From PFL42 sp963789825 (GTDB lineage Bacteria; Chloroflexota; Anaerolineae; Anaerolineales; E44-bin32), in contig CAWBME010000006.1 of the NCBI GenBank assembly GCA_963789825.1, positions 992,001-1,056,000 of the forward strand: a stretch of 64,000 nucleotides of DNA, read 5' to 3'. The first letter of the stretch is position 1. The number at the start of each line of letters is the position of its first letter. Shown here piece by piece: positions 1 to 10,627 of this stretch. Below the pieces are notes generated by a model. That model saw only the letters and a program-made list of their open reading frames with translations. It had not been told where the DNA came from and made no database searches. Made by a program: the position numbers and the translations under genes.

Positions 1-865
1 TGTCCAGACCGACGACACGGTCGATGATGGCCAGTGCCACCTGCTGCTGGCGTTCGGCGCGTCCGAAGTCATCGCCGGCGCCCTTGCGCACGCGGGCGTA
101 GGCCAGAGTTTCTGCCCCGTCCAGGCGATGCGCCTTGGGCAACAGGATCTTGCACGAGCGGCCGATCGGGCAGATCTTGATCTGGTCGTTGACCAGGACG
201 TCGACGCCGCCGATCTCGTCGATCATGCGCTCAAAGGCAGCGAAGTCGATCACGGCATAGAACTGGATTGGAACCCCGACCACCTTCTCGACGGTCTGCA
301 TCGCCAGCGCCGGCCCGCCGCCGGGCAGACGGTTCCCTTCTCCGCTCGGGTAGGCGGTGTTGATCCGGTTGTGGCCGAAGCCCGGGATCTCGACCCACAG
401 ATCGCGCGGGATCGAGAGCATGCCGCCGGTCTTCGCCTGCGGGTCGAGCGTGACCAGCATCATCGTATCGGTGCGGGCCGGCCCCTCACCCGCCACCCAG
501 TCGCGGTAGTCCAGGCCCATCAGGAGGACCGTGACCCGTTCGACGCCCGTCCAGGGGATCGGCGTGGCCGCCGGAGGCAGTGCCGTCGCCGCCTCCCCCG
601 GCTGCAGGGGGCCGGTGGGATTGGCGGGGTTGGGTTGGAACGGATTGAGGGCGAAGCTGGCCCAGGTGCGGGTCAGGTCCCGCGCAATCAGGTGCACCAC
701 CAGGCCCAGCAGCAGGACGGCACTCGCGAACGCCACTGCGAGCAGCCCCATGAGCCAGATCGGGAGGCGCGAGCGGGATGGCCTCCCAGGCGGCCGCCCC
801 CCCGTGCGGGCGATGGGTTGGGTCTGGTCTGCCGCAGAGCGGCTGGGGGTTCCGTGGCTGTACAT
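1..865 (-). CDS. LytR-CpsA-Psr (LCP) family protein, 3' end beyond left edge
   Basis: LCP proteins transfer undecaprenyl-linked anionic glycopolymers onto peptidoglycan outside the membrane. Reading leftward from the ATG at 865, the protein has a short basic cytoplasmic N-terminus, one transmembrane helix (about residues 36-60, IWLMGLLAVAFASAVLLLG), a Pro/Ala-rich linker and then the LCP core. The core shows VLLMGLDYRD, the ARTDTMMLVTLDP strand, MLSIPRDLWVEIPG, HNRINTAY and, near the edge, LDGAETLAYARVRKGAGDDFGRAERQQQ. These are the Arg/Asp phosphate- and metal-binding signatures of the family. About 288 residues are visible; only the C-terminal tail is missing. A TATAAT-like box lies at 883-888 on this strand, just upstream. 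Confidence 0.92.
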   Translation of the reverse strand, partial: MYSHGTPSRSAADQTQPIARTGGRPPGRPSRSRLPIWLMGLLAVAFASAVLLLGLVVHLIARDLTRTWASFALNPFQPNPANPTGPLQPGEAATALPPAATPIPWTGVERVTVLLMGLDYRDWVAGEGPARTDTMMLVTLDPQAKTGGMLSIPRDLWVEIPGFGHNRINTAYPSGEGNRLPGGGPALAMQTVEKVVGVPIQFYAVIDFAAFERMIDEIGGVDVLVNDQIKICPIGRSCKILLPKAHRLDGAETLAYARVRKGAGDDFGRAERQQQVALAIIDRVVGLD

Positions 866-915
866 GGCGCTGACCGGCGAACATTATACGCCAAGGGTCG
901 GGGCTGCACGCGGTC

Positions 916-944
916 TGGACGGGTCGGCCATTCCTGGGTACACT
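916..944 (+). promoter_or_regulatory. putative sigma70-type promoter for marR-ABC exporter
   Basis: TGGACG (916-921) and TACACT (939-944) are separated by 17 bases, about 30 bases before the marR start. The match to consensus is moderate. MarR regulators commonly repress their own operons, but I could not identify an operator palindrome here. Confidence 0.35.
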
Positions 945-976
945 TTAGCCCGCTTAACTAACAAGGTGGTTGAACC

Positions 977-1435
977 ATGGCGCAGCGATCGACATTCGAA
1001 CAGGCGCTTCGGGACTGGGCACAGGTCTTCATGCGTCGCTCGATGCGGGAGTATCAAGCCTGGGTGCGTGAATCCGGCATGTCACACTCGCAGCTGGCCA
1101 CGCTGATGCGTCTGCACCACACTGGGGCTTGCCCGGTCAATGAGATCGGGCAGGACCTCTCGGTGACGGCGGCGGCCGCCAGTCAGCTGGTTGAGCGCCT
1201 CGTCCAACAGGGTTTGCTCTCGCGCAGCGAGGACGAGCGAGACCGACGCGTGCGCCGCGTCACGCTGACCCCGGCCGGTCAAGAAGTCGTACGGCAGGCG
1301 ATCGAACTCGCGGACAGTCTGGATTCGACAACTCGTCAGTGCACTCGAACCGCAAGAACAGCAGGCGATTGTCGAGTCCCTGGACCAACTGACCCAAGCC
1401 GCCCGGGCGCTAGAGGAGGAACAGGGTGCGAGCTA
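977..1435 (+). CDS. MarR-family transcriptional regulator (frameshifted near 1324)
   Basis: Winged-helix regulator of about 152 residues once corrected. The N-terminal helices lead into the HTH (MSHSQLATLMRLHH, then VNEIGQDLSVTAAAASQLVERLVQQGLLSR) and the wing DERDRRVRRVTLTPAG, which are typical MarR signatures. Near 1324 the frame moves by one base: dropping one T in ggattcg restores a normal C-terminal dimerisation helix (LDRQLVSALEPQEQQAIVES) that ends at TAG 1433-1435. That stop overlaps the GTG start of the downstream exporter gene at 1426, so the two are translationally coupled. MarR next to a multidrug-type ABC exporter suggests substrate-responsive control of the transporter (inference). 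Confidence 0.85.
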
Positions 1436-3372
1436 GACGAAGACGGGGACTGCAGCCGGCGACCTCCGAGCCTCCTTCCGGCACGCGCCGCTCGCTGAGG
1501 CCGCTGGGCAGGGCAATCCGATACCTTGGCCACTATCGCCGAGAGACGACGCTTGCCTACACCGCCTTGATTCTCGCCACCGGGGCCCAGCTGATGGTCC
1601 CCCGGCTGATCCAGCTGCTGATCGACAGCCTGACGAAGAGCCTGGTGGCCAGCCGCGTGGCCGCTTTGCCTGCGCCGGCGCAGCCGGCTGCCGCACAAGC
1701 TCTCGGCCTCTCCACCGCCCAGTTCGTTTCCCTTCAGGCCGATCCCACCCGCGGCATGTTCCTGGCGGGAGGCTTGATTCTGGTATTTGCCTTGATCCGA
1801 GGGCTGTTCTCGTTCTCCCAGGCCTACATGGGGGAGCGCGCCTCGCAGAGCGTGTCGTTCGATCTGCGTAACGAACTCTTCGCGAGAATCCAGCGTCTTT
1901 CGTTCAGCTACCATGACCGCAACCACACCGGGCAACTGATGATCCGCGCCACGGACGATGTCGAGAAAGTCCGTCTGTTCGTCGGCCAGGGATTGCTCAT
2001 GGCCGTCCAGTCGCTGCTCTTGCTGACGGGAACGCTGATCATCCTGAGCACCACGAACTTCCGGTTGATGCTGGTGATCCTGCCCATCTTGCCTTTTGCC
2101 GTTCTGCTGTTCATGGCGATCGGCTCCCTGGCCCGGCCGATGTTCGAGGCCGCGCAGATCCGGCTCTCAGCCCTGAACGGCATCCTCCAGGAAAACATGG
2201 CAGGCATCAAAGTCGTCAAGGCCTTCCATCGGGAGTCTCAACAGATCGACCGGTTCGACCGTGGCGCGGACGAGTACCTGCAGGTGCAGTTGCGCGTGAT
2301 GCGGCTGATGACGCTGGTCATGCCCACCCTATTCCTGATCGCCAATCTCGGACAGGCGCTCATCCTGTACTTTGGCGGACGCCAGATCATCAACGGGACG
2401 TTGACCCTGGGCCAGTGGCAAGAATTCAGCCTGTACCTGATGTTCGTGTTCATCCCCGTCGGTCAGCTGGGCTTCATCATCACCCAGATGTCGCAAGCCT
2501 CGGCCTCCGCCGGGCGGGTGTTTGAGATTCTCGATGCTTCCAGCGATGTCGTCGATGCGCCGAACGCCCGCCCCTTGCCGCCCGTGCGCGGCCAAGTCAC
2601 CTTCGATAACGTCTCCTTCCGCTACCTGGGCAGCGGCCGGCCCGTGCTGGACCAGGTGTCCTTCCAGGCGGAGCCCGGGCAGAAGATCGCACTGCTGGGA
2701 ATGACAGGTTCCGGCAAGTCCTCGATCATCAACCTGATCCCCCGCTTCTACGACCCAACGCAGGGTCGGGTCCTGATCGACGGCTACGACCTGCGCCAGG
2801 TCACGCTCGAAACGCTGCGCGGGCAGATCGGGATCGTCCTGCAGGAGACCACCCTGTTCAGCGGGACGATCCGGGACAATATTGCCTTTGGCCGGCCAGA
2901 CTCCAAGATGGAGGAGGTCATCGAGGCCGCCAAGGCGGCTGCCGCGCACGAGTTCATTAGCCAGTTCTCAGAGGGCTACGGGACCGTCGTCGGCGAGCGT
3001 GGGGCCACCCTCTCTGGGGGCCAGAAACAGCGTATCGCTATCGCCCGCGCCCTTCTCTTGGATCCCCGGATCCTGATCCTGGACGACGCCACGTCCAGCG
3101 TCGACCTGCAAACCGAGGTGGAGATCCAGCACGCCCTGGACCGACTGATGCGGAGCCGAACCAGCTTCGTCATCGCACAGCGCGTCAGCACGGTGGTCCA
3201 GGCCGACCGGATCCTCGTACTCGATCAAGGTCAGATCGCCGCTCAGGGGACTCACGCGGAACTGATGGAATCTAACGAACTGTACGCCGAGATCTACAGC
3301 TCGCAGCTGGCGGAGGATATCACCCCCCGGCTCGAGAGCCTCGAGCCCAGTTCGGTGCGCGAGGAGGTCTGA
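1426..3372 (+). CDS. ABC exporter half-transporter, degenerate-site subunit (MdlB/LmrA type)
   Basis: This 648-residue protein has a six-helix type I exporter transmembrane domain (about residues 30-330) fused to a nucleotide-binding domain. The NBD has Walker A GMTGSGKSS, signature LSGGQKQR and Walker B LILDD. The catalytic Glu after Walker B is Asp (LDDATSSVD), and the switch His is Gln (FVIAQRVST). These two changes define the degenerate ATP site of heterodimeric exporters of the TM287/288 and BmrCD kind. The start is GTG 1426, with AGGAGGA at 1413-1420 inside the end of marR. The next gene starts two bases after the stop and encodes the partner subunit. Substrate cannot be read from sequence; multidrug or lipid export is plausible. 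Confidence 0.93.
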   Translation: MRARRRRGLQPATSEPPSGTRRSLRPLGRAIRYLGHYRRETTLAYTALILATGAQLMVPRLIQLLIDSLTKSLVASRVAALPAPAQPAAAQALGLSTAQFVSLQADPTRGMFLAGGLILVFALIRGLFSFSQAYMGERASQSVSFDLRNELFARIQRLSFSYHDRNHTGQLMIRATDDVEKVRLFVGQGLLMAVQSLLLLTGTLIILSTTNFRLMLVILPILPFAVLLFMAIGSLARPMFEAAQIRLSALNGILQENMAGIKVVKAFHRESQQIDRFDRGADEYLQVQLRVMRLMTLVMPTLFLIANLGQALILYFGGRQIINGTLTLGQWQEFSLYLMFVFIPVGQLGFIITQMSQASASAGRVFEILDASSDVVDAPNARPLPPVRGQVTFDNVSFRYLGSGRPVLDQVSFQAEPGQKIALLGMTGSGKSSIINLIPRFYDPTQGRVLIDGYDLRQVTLETLRGQIGIVLQETTLFSGTIRDNIAFGRPDSKMEEVIEAAKAAAAHEFISQFSEGYGTVVGERGATLSGGQKQRIAIARALLLDPRILILDDATSSVDLQTEVEIQHALDRLMRSRTSFVIAQRVSTVVQADRILVLDQGQIAAQGTHAELMESNELYAEIYSSQLAEDITPRLESLEPSSVREEV

Positions 3373-3373
3373 G

Positions 3374-5357
3374 ATGATGCGAGATCGGCACGGCCTGTGG
3401 GAGGGCGAGACCTCCAAACCGAAGAATGTCAGCGCCACCCTGCGACGGTTCACGGGGTATTTCCGGCCCTACTGGCCCCAGTATCTGCTGGTTCTGGTCC
3501 TGATGATCGTGGGCACGTGGAGTCAGGTCACGGCGCCACAGCTCCTGGGCCAGGCGGTCGACTGCTACCTGACGCCCGCCTCGGTGAGTTCGGCCTTCAG
3601 CCAAGTTCCGGAGCCTCTTCGCCTGGCCATGGCCACGCTGTCGGGGTCTGAGTCGGCGTCCGCCACCAGCAACTGCTGGTATGACCCGCCGCAGCCGGGC
3701 TGGACCTCGCAAGACTACCTGGCAGGGCTGGCCGGGCTGACCGTGCGGCTGATGGGCATCTTCCTCCTCGGCACCGTGGCCACCGGTGCGATGTTCTACT
3801 TGATGACCTGGTCCGGCCAGCACGTGCTGAAGACCCTGCGTGTCGATGTCTTCCGGCAAATCATGCGGCTTTCGATCGGCTACCATGTCCAGCATGAGAC
3901 TGGCGACACCATGAGCCGGGTGACCAATGACGCCGATACGATTCAGCAGGCGATCACCTTCGCCCTGGTGCAGGTCCTCAGCGGGGCCATGCTGATTCTC
4001 TGGGTCTCCTATGTCATGTTCAAGCTCAGCGCGCCTTACGCGCTGGTCGCCTTGTCGATCTTGCCCTTCATGGTCGCGGCCACGGTTTGGTTTTCCGGAC
4101 AGGCGCGCCGGGCCTTCCGCCGATCGCGCCAGGAGATGGGCTCGGTGAATGCCGAGCTCCAGGAGAGCATCTCGGGCGTGCGTGAGAGCCAGGCCTTCGG
4201 CCGCGAGGATGAGAACATCGCCGCCTTCCGCCAGGTCAATGCTTCCAACCGGGATGCCAACATCCGAGCCGTGGCCTTCACCTCTGCCCTGTCGCCCACT
4301 CTGGAGGCCCTGGGCTATGTGTCCCTCATGCTCGTCACCGTCGTCGGAGGCATCGGCCTGCTGCGGGGCGCCGGGCTGCTCGGCTCCGCCATCTCCCTCG
4401 GAATGATCATCACCTTCATCGCCTACGTGCAACGCTTCAATCAGCCCGTACAGATGATCGCCGTGATGTGGACCAACATCCAGAGCGCCATCGCCGGCGG
4501 AGAGCGCATCTTCGGCCTGCTCGATGTCGTCCCCGATGTTCGTGACGCAACCTCTGCCGTGCCGTTGCCCCCCATCCGCGGAACCGTGATCTTTGACGAC
4601 GTGTGGGCTGAGTACGAGAAGGGCGTCAGCGTCCTGAAAGGCATTCAGCTGGAGGCGCTGCCAGGCCAGACGACTGCGATCGTCGGCCCTACCGGCGCCG
4701 GCAAGACAACGATCATCAACCTGATCCCTCGCTTCTATGATGTCACGCGCGGACGGGTGACGATCGACGGCCATGACGTACGGGACGTTACGGCCGCCAG
4801 CCTGCGCCGCCAGATCGGCGTGGTTCTGCAGGACAACTTCCTGTTCAGCGCCAGCATCATGGAGAACCTGCGCTTCGGTCGCCCCGAGGCCACCGATGAG
4901 GAAGTTGTAGCGTCTGCCCGGCTGGCGCACGCCGACACCTTCATCCAACGCCTGCCCGAGGGCTACCAGACGGTTCTCGGGGAGCGCGGCGCCGGGCTGA
5001 GCCAGGGCCAGCGCCAACTGCTCGCCATCGCCCGGGCGGCACTGGCGGATCCGCGTATCCTGATCCTGGATGAGGCCGACCTCCAGCGTCGACACGCGCA
5101 CCGAGCGCCTGATCCAGTCGGCGCTTGAGACGCTGATGCGCGGCCGCACCTCGTTCGTCGTCGCCCATCGCCTGAGCACGATCCGCAACGCCGACCAGGT
5201 GCTGGTGCTGCAGGACGGCCAGATCGTGGAACGCGGCCGGCACGAGTCGCTGCTCGCCCTTCAAGGCGTTTACCACCAGCTGTACATGAGCCAGTTCCGA
5301 CGACAGGCCGAGACGACGGGCCAGTCACCCTCCGGCCTCGCTGCCGCCCCCGCCTGA
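3374..5357 (+). CDS. ABC exporter half-transporter, catalytic-site subunit (frameshifted near 5074)
   Basis: Partner of the preceding half-transporter, about 660 residues when corrected. It has a transmembrane domain (about residues 20-350, with a longer periplasmic-side loop after TM1) and an NBD. NBD motifs are Walker A VGPTGAGKTT, an altered signature LSQGQRQ, Walker B ILILDEA with intact catalytic Glu, and switch His in FVVAHRLST. This complements the degenerate partner, as expected for a heterodimer with one consensus and one non-consensus ATP site. In gaggccgacctccagc an extra G near 5074 breaks the D-loop; without it the sequence reads LDEATSSVDTRTERL and continues to TGA 5355-5357. 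Confidence 0.9.
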
Positions 5358-5524
5358 TCGGCTCCCATCCGGCCGGGAGACCGGCCGCGCAGCTGGCACG
5401 CTCCTTGCAGGCGCGTGAGCGCTCCCCTGCAGCGGGGACGGCTGCTTCCGGACGGCCTAGACCGCCGGTATGCTGGCAGCCCGCCCCAGGTTAGGGTAGA
5501 GTCGACAGAGGGAGACCTGCTGGC

Positions 5525-6634
5525 GTGCGGCTCTGCGACTACTGCGCCCTTGAGATCCAGGACGAGGCGGTGTATTGCCGGTACTGCCACCGGCAACTCA
5601 AGCCTTTTCCCGGCCTTCGGGGCAAGGTGCGCTGCCTGTACTGCGCCGAGTGGATCGAGCGAGGGGCCAGCGAGTGCGAGTACTGCGAGCACGCTTTGAC
5701 TCCCCCCGAGCCCGAACCCGAGCCTCTGCGCGTCCCCCCCTCGGCTCTGCCGAGCCGCAACTGGGATCCGCGGGACGTGCTCTTGGAGGAAGGCCCCCCG
5801 CCGGCAGGTGCGCCCTCGGAGCCGACAGCGGAACGCCGCTCACGCTTCTTTGGCCTCGGCACCAAGTCCCAGGGAACCCCGCAGGCGGCTGATGACTCCC
5901 CATTCGCCCCTGAGTCCGAGACCGATGCGCCACCGAGGCGCGGCGGGCTGTTCGGTCTCGGTCGATCCCGCAAGGATGCCCCAGCCCTCGAGCCGCTCCC
6001 CCTTGAGCCGTCAGTTCCTGCGGCACTATGGGGTTCGAGCTACGTCGAGCAGACACCCGCCATGCCCGCGCCGGACCTGGGCACCCGCCGGCGGGGCAAG
6101 CCGCCGTCTCCCCCACCACCACCGGGTGTCGCATCCGGTGGGCGCAGCGGCTCGTCCACAATTCTGGTCGTGCTGCTGCTCGTGGTGCTGGGTGCGGTCG
6201 TTCTCTTCTTCGTGGCCCGCGCTGGCCTGCCCAGCCTTGCTTCGCTGATCCCCGCTCCGCCGCCCCCCACGCCAGCTCAGCCTCTCCCCACGGCGGCCGT
6301 GCTCCCGACCGCCCCAGTGGAAACCCCCAGCGTTGGAGGCACACCCGGCCAACCGGCTGTGGCCAACTGCATGCGTTGGGAAGAGGTCTCGCTGGCCGAC
6401 ACGGGTCGCTCGCTCTGCGTCTATGGCGACCTCAAGCGCTGGTTTGCGGCCGACGAGATACCCTTCGTCGCCCTGTTCAGCGAAGAGCGCGGCTCCTTCG
6501 CCATCATTGACCGCACCGGCATCCACTACGAAGCCCGGTCCGGCTCCTGCATCACGGCCACCGGCGAGGTGGAGGTGATGGCAGGCACCCGGCCGTTCAT
6601 CGACGTCAACGGCGAGCTGCTGACCTGCCCCTGA
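5525..6634 (+). CDS. zinc-ribbon single-pass membrane protein with extracytoplasmic domain
   Basis: This 369-residue protein starts at GTG 5525. The N-terminus holds two double-Cys zinc ribbons (CDYC...CRYC and CLYC...CEYC, residues 4-60). A long Pro/acidic low-complexity linker follows (about 65-205), then one transmembrane helix (about 212-235, ILVVLLLVVLGAVVLFFVA), a Pro/Thr spacer and a ~90-residue C-terminal domain with conserved-looking Cys and Trp residues (NCMRWEEVS, SLCVYGDLKRW, GSCITATGEVEVM). The C-terminal fold resembles a small beta-barrel. Topology suggests a cytoplasmic zinc module and an outside domain. I recognise no named family and propose no function. Confidence 0.75.
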   Translation: MRLCDYCALEIQDEAVYCRYCHRQLKPFPGLRGKVRCLYCAEWIERGASECEYCEHALTPPEPEPEPLRVPPSALPSRNWDPRDVLLEEGPPPAGAPSEPTAERRSRFFGLGTKSQGTPQAADDSPFAPESETDAPPRRGGLFGLGRSRKDAPALEPLPLEPSVPAALWGSSYVEQTPAMPAPDLGTRRRGKPPSPPPPPGVASGGRSGSSTILVVLLLVVLGAVVLFFVARAGLPSLASLIPAPPPPTPAQPLPTAAVLPTAPVETPSVGGTPGQPAVANCMRWEEVSLADTGRSLCVYGDLKRWFAADEIPFVALFSEERGSFAIIDRTGIHYEARSGSCITATGEVEVMAGTRPFIDVNGELLTCP

Positions 6635-6640
6635 TCGGCG

Positions 6641-7295
6641 CTACCGATCCTGACGCCCCTCGAGATGCGCGGCCCAGGTCGCTTCGAAATCCCGTAGCGC
6701 GCTCGTCGTGAGTGGGTTGTCAGCCATTGCCTTCAGCACATCGAGGGGGAGGCTGAGGTGGTCCGCCCCGGCCAGACGCGCCGCTACCGCCTCCGCTGGG
6801 GATTTGATCCCAGCCACCAGCAGGGCGCAGGGCGTTCCATCGAGGGCAGCCCCGATCTCGGCGACCACGCCGGCGCCGTCGCCGACAAAGCGGGTCAGGC
6901 GGTTGATGTAGGGGAGGGCGAAATGTGCCCCGGCCTCTGCCGCCAGCATCGCCTGGCTGGGGGAGAAGACAGCCGTGATGGCAACCGAGGGCGCGAGGGG
7001 AGAACTCGGCGGCGAACTTGAAGCCCTCCAGCGTCGCTGGCACCTTGAGGCCTACGTTCGAACCCAACGCCAGTACGGGCGGCGCTTCCCGCGCCATACC
7101 CTGTGCGCTCGACTCCATCACCTGGTAGAACACCGTGCCGCTGAACAGATCGGCAAGTTGGCGGATGGCCTCCAGAGGCCGGGTGTGACCGGCACGTGCC
7201 AGCAGTGCGGGGTTGGTCGTGCATCCGGCGACAAAGCCCAGGCTGCTTGCCTCACGGGCCTCGTCGAGATCGGCCGAGTCCAGATACAGCGTCAT
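6641..7295 (-). CDS. transaldolase / fructose-6-phosphate aldolase-like (TalC/Fsa), frameshifted near 6995
   Basis: Class I aldolase of the small (about 218 residue) TalC/MipB type, catalysing dihydroxyacetone-unit transfer or cleavage in the pentose phosphate network. The N-terminus MTLYLDSADLDEAREA and the GCTTNPALLARAG strand are diagnostic. The Schiff-base Lys lies in NVGLKVPAT. The second half (AITAVFSPSQAMLAAEAGA, YINRLTRF, ADHLSLPLDVL) is in another frame, joined by one indel between about 6985 and 7000. The gene converges on the zinc-ribbon gene, with 6 bases between the stops. Confidence 0.85.
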
Positions 7296-7567
7296 CGAAC
7301 CTCCTGCGTCGGCAGCGAACGAACCGGGCTAGATCCAGCCATCGTACCCTCGCCTCCTCCCAGGGACAACTGCCCTTCTTCCAGGGTCGAGCGAGTGGCG
7401 CGCTATACTGTCACCGCCCCTGAGGGCGGAGGCCCCGAGGAGGTTCCACAGGTGCGTTACGCGAGTATCGCCAACATCGCCGCCCGATCCTCTGGCCGGC
7501 AGGCGCAATCGGCGCAGGGCAGAGTCGGCGGACCCCGGTCGCCGCACCCGGTGCTTCAGGCGATCCG

Positions 7568-8097
7568 ATGAGCCGCCGCGTCCTGAGCCCCTGGGAAGTC
7601 AGCGAGTGTCGGCAGGTGTTCGGCGACTCCATTGACTGGGGGCGCGTACGGATCGTGGAGGAGACCGGCTGGCCGCTCGCTCTCGCGCGCGCGGTAGCCC
7701 GCCTTCAGCAACAGCCCCCGCCGGCGCACAACGCCGTCACGCTGGGACACCGGGTCTTCTTCTCCCGACGCCTGCATACGGACTTCACCGAGGCTGCCAC
7801 ACTCCGCCGCAGCGACCTGGCCTGGCTGACACATGAATTGACCCATGTCTGGCAGTTCGAGCGCATGGGGAGCGGCGCGCTCTGGGATATGGTGAGGCTC
7901 CATCTGCGCCGGGGCGTCGACCCTTACGACTACGGCGGCGCCGAAGGGCTATCGACCGACGCCGGCCCCAAGTCGCTATCGGCCTTCACCCTGGAGCAGC
8001 AGGCGGAAATCGCCCGAGACTACTATCATGCGCCTGGCTGCTCGGCGAGGACACGCTTCGCTGGGACCCAGTGGTCCAGCCCCTGCGGCACCGCTGA
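7568..8097 (+). CDS. putative zinc metallopeptidase-like protein (HELTH motif), frameshift near 8030
   Basis: About 176 residues. A zincin motif LTHELTHVWQFE sits near residue 95, the HExxH form found in DUF4157-like putative peptidases. Upstream, AHNAVTLGHRVFFS resembles the substrate strand preceding the motif. The C-terminus reads SAFTLEQQAEIARDYY and then loses frame. One indel restores LLGEDTLRWDPVVQPLRHR with stop TGA at 8095-8097; the uncorrected frame would run to 8116. No signal peptide is visible, so it may act in the cytoplasm or be an inactive scaffold. TATACT at 7404-7409 is a possible -10 box, but no good -35 box is present in the 270-base upstream gap. Confidence 0.6.
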
Positions 8098-8105
8098 CTC
8101 CGGCG

Positions 8106-9065
<960 letters not shown>

Positions 9066-9066
9066 G

Positions 9067-9618
9067 TCAGTCCCTGCCCTTCTGAGAATCCAACCACTCG
9101 CTCTTCAGGAGGCCCATCAACAGCGTATCCCAGTATCTCCCTTCGAGGAAGTGATCCTGACGGAGTCGACCTTCCTCCTTGAAGCCCACGCGGCGATAGA
9201 CGGCGAGGGCGCGGGCGTTGTCCTCGTACACCCGGAGGTACACGCGGTTGAGGTTCAGCGTCTCGAACGCATGGCGCAGGATCAGGCGCACTGCCTGGGA
9301 GCCGAGGCCTTGGTTCCAGAAACGGGTGTCGCCGACATGGATCCCGACCTCGGCATGCCGGGCCCGCCCCTCGATATGCATCAGACTGGTACCGCCGATA
9401 TGCTGCCAGGCCTCACCCTGGCGAACATCGATCGAGAACGGTCGCTCGTCGGGCGGCGCCTGCAGCGAACCTTCGAACCAGCGCTTCTCTTCCTCCAGGC
9501 TGAGCGGCAGGTAGAGCGCCAGCCCGCGGCGAACCTCAGGGTTGTTCAGCCATTCGACGAAGCGCGGCAGGTCGTCGCGCTCTACCGCCCTCAGGCGGAC
9601 ACTCTCGCCGAGGATCAT
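9067..9618 (-). CDS. GNAT N-acetyltransferase (RimJ/RimL type)
   Basis: 183 residues. It has the RimJ/RimL layout: ESVRLRAVERDDLPRFVEWLNNPEVRR at the N-terminus, IGGTSLMHIEGRARHAEVGIHVGD, the acetyl-CoA loop NQGLGSQAVRLILRHAFETL, then NLNRVYLRVYEDNARALAVYRRVGFKEEG. The ATG at 9618 overlaps the TGA of meaB in an ATGA, so I choose this start over upstream in-frame ones. Target is unknown: protein N-termini, an antibiotic or a metabolite are all possible. Confidence 0.88.
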   Translation of the reverse strand: MILGESVRLRAVERDDLPRFVEWLNNPEVRRGLALYLPLSLEEEKRWFEGSLQAPPDERPFSIDVRQGEAWQHIGGTSLMHIEGRARHAEVGIHVGDTRFWNQGLGSQAVRLILRHAFETLNLNRVYLRVYEDNARALAVYRRVGFKEEGRLRQDHFLEGRYWDTLLMGLLKSEWLDSQKGRD

Positions 9619-10613
9619 GGCTCCAGCTCCGCGGTCAATCGTCCCACCGCCTGCTGCGGCGAGATCCTCCGCTCGACGACCAGCCGGACGGCCGTCTGAA
9701 GCTCCTCCTCGGCCAGCTTGGCGTGGAACCACTCGACCAGGCGCTGTTCCAGGAGCGCTTCCACTTCGCGCCGTGCTCGGCGCCACTCGAGCGCTTGACG
9801 CGAGCCGGAAGAATCCAAGTGCGCCAGGTGGCGGGCGATGGCGTCGATCAGATCGGGGACACCGGTGTCTTTGAAGGCGCTCGTTGGCAGAACTTCCGGC
9901 ACCCAGCCCGGCACACCCGCCGGCGCCTCCGGGGCGTGGTGCCCGGCGTCATGGGCAGGGTAGCCGAGGGCCAGCGCCGCGCGCAGCTGGCGTATGGCAT
10001 TCTCGGCGCCCGGCAGGTCGGCCTTGTTGACCACCAGGATGTCGGCGATCTCCAGGATGCCGGCCTTGATCGCCTGAACGTCGTCGCCCATCCCGGGCGC
10101 CTCGACGACCAGCGTCGTGTGCGCGGTCCGAGCGATCTCGACCTCGGCCTGACCGGCGCCGACGGTCTCGATCAGGATCACCGGATAGCCAGCCGCGTCC
10201 AATGCCTGCACCGTTCCGAACGTTGCCCGCGCCAATCCGCCGAGCGCCCCTCGGCTGGCCATGCTGCGGATGAACACCCCGGAGTCGCCCGCCAGGTCGC
10301 GCATGCGGATGCGGTCACCGAGAATGGCTCCCCCGGAGAACGGACTGCTGGGATCAACCGCCACCACGGCCACTTTCACCGGTCCGGTGCCGGGGCGCAG
10401 GCCGTGACGGCGGATGTGCCCTGCCAGCCGCGCCACCAGCGAGGACTTGCCGCTGCCGGGCGGGCCAGTGATCCCGATGCGATCGGCCTGGCCGCCCTTC
10501 GGGTAGAGCTCCGACAAGGCGTCCAGGCCGCTAGGATCTTCGTTCTCGATGCCGGTCAGCAAGCGGGCGAGGGCCAATCGGTCGCCTTGCAGAACCGCCG
10601 CCGCGAGGTGCAT
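9615..10613 (-). CDS. meaB: MeaB/ArgK-type P-loop GTPase, methylmalonyl-CoA mutase chaperone
   Basis: MeaB proteins load and protect adenosylcobalamin on methylmalonyl-CoA mutase using GTP. The 332 residues show Walker A GITGPPGSGKSSLVA, switch/Walker B VAVDPSSPFSGGAILGDRIRM, VILIETVGAGQAEVEIA and the guanine-specificity motif VVNKADL. The C-terminus carries the family's dimerisation helices. It lies 14 bases downstream of the B12-binding subunit gene and overlaps the GNAT gene, so the three are probably one transcript. Confidence 0.94.
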   Translation of the reverse strand: MHLAAAVLQGDRLALARLLTGIENEDPSGLDALSELYPKGGQADRIGITGPPGSGKSSLVARLAGHIRRHGLRPGTGPVKVAVVAVDPSSPFSGGAILGDRIRMRDLAGDSGVFIRSMASRGALGGLARATFGTVQALDAAGYPVILIETVGAGQAEVEIARTAHTTLVVEAPGMGDDVQAIKAGILEIADILVVNKADLPGAENAIRQLRAALALGYPAHDAGHHAPEAPAGVPGWVPEVLPTSAFKDTGVPDLIDAIARHLAHLDSSGSRQALEWRRARREVEALLEQRLVEWFHAKLAEEELQTAVRLVVERRISPQQAVGRLTAELEP

Positions 10614-10627
10614 GGCCCAGTCGGCCC

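Noticed and set aside
128..961. Plus-strand frame at the left edge
   Set aside because: Opposite strand carries a clear LCP-family protein running off the edge.
3320..5188. 622-codon open frame on the minus strand opposite the second ABC subunit
   Set aside because: The plus strand encodes an unmistakable ABC transporter; the antisense frame is Asp/Gly/His-rich and protein-unlike.
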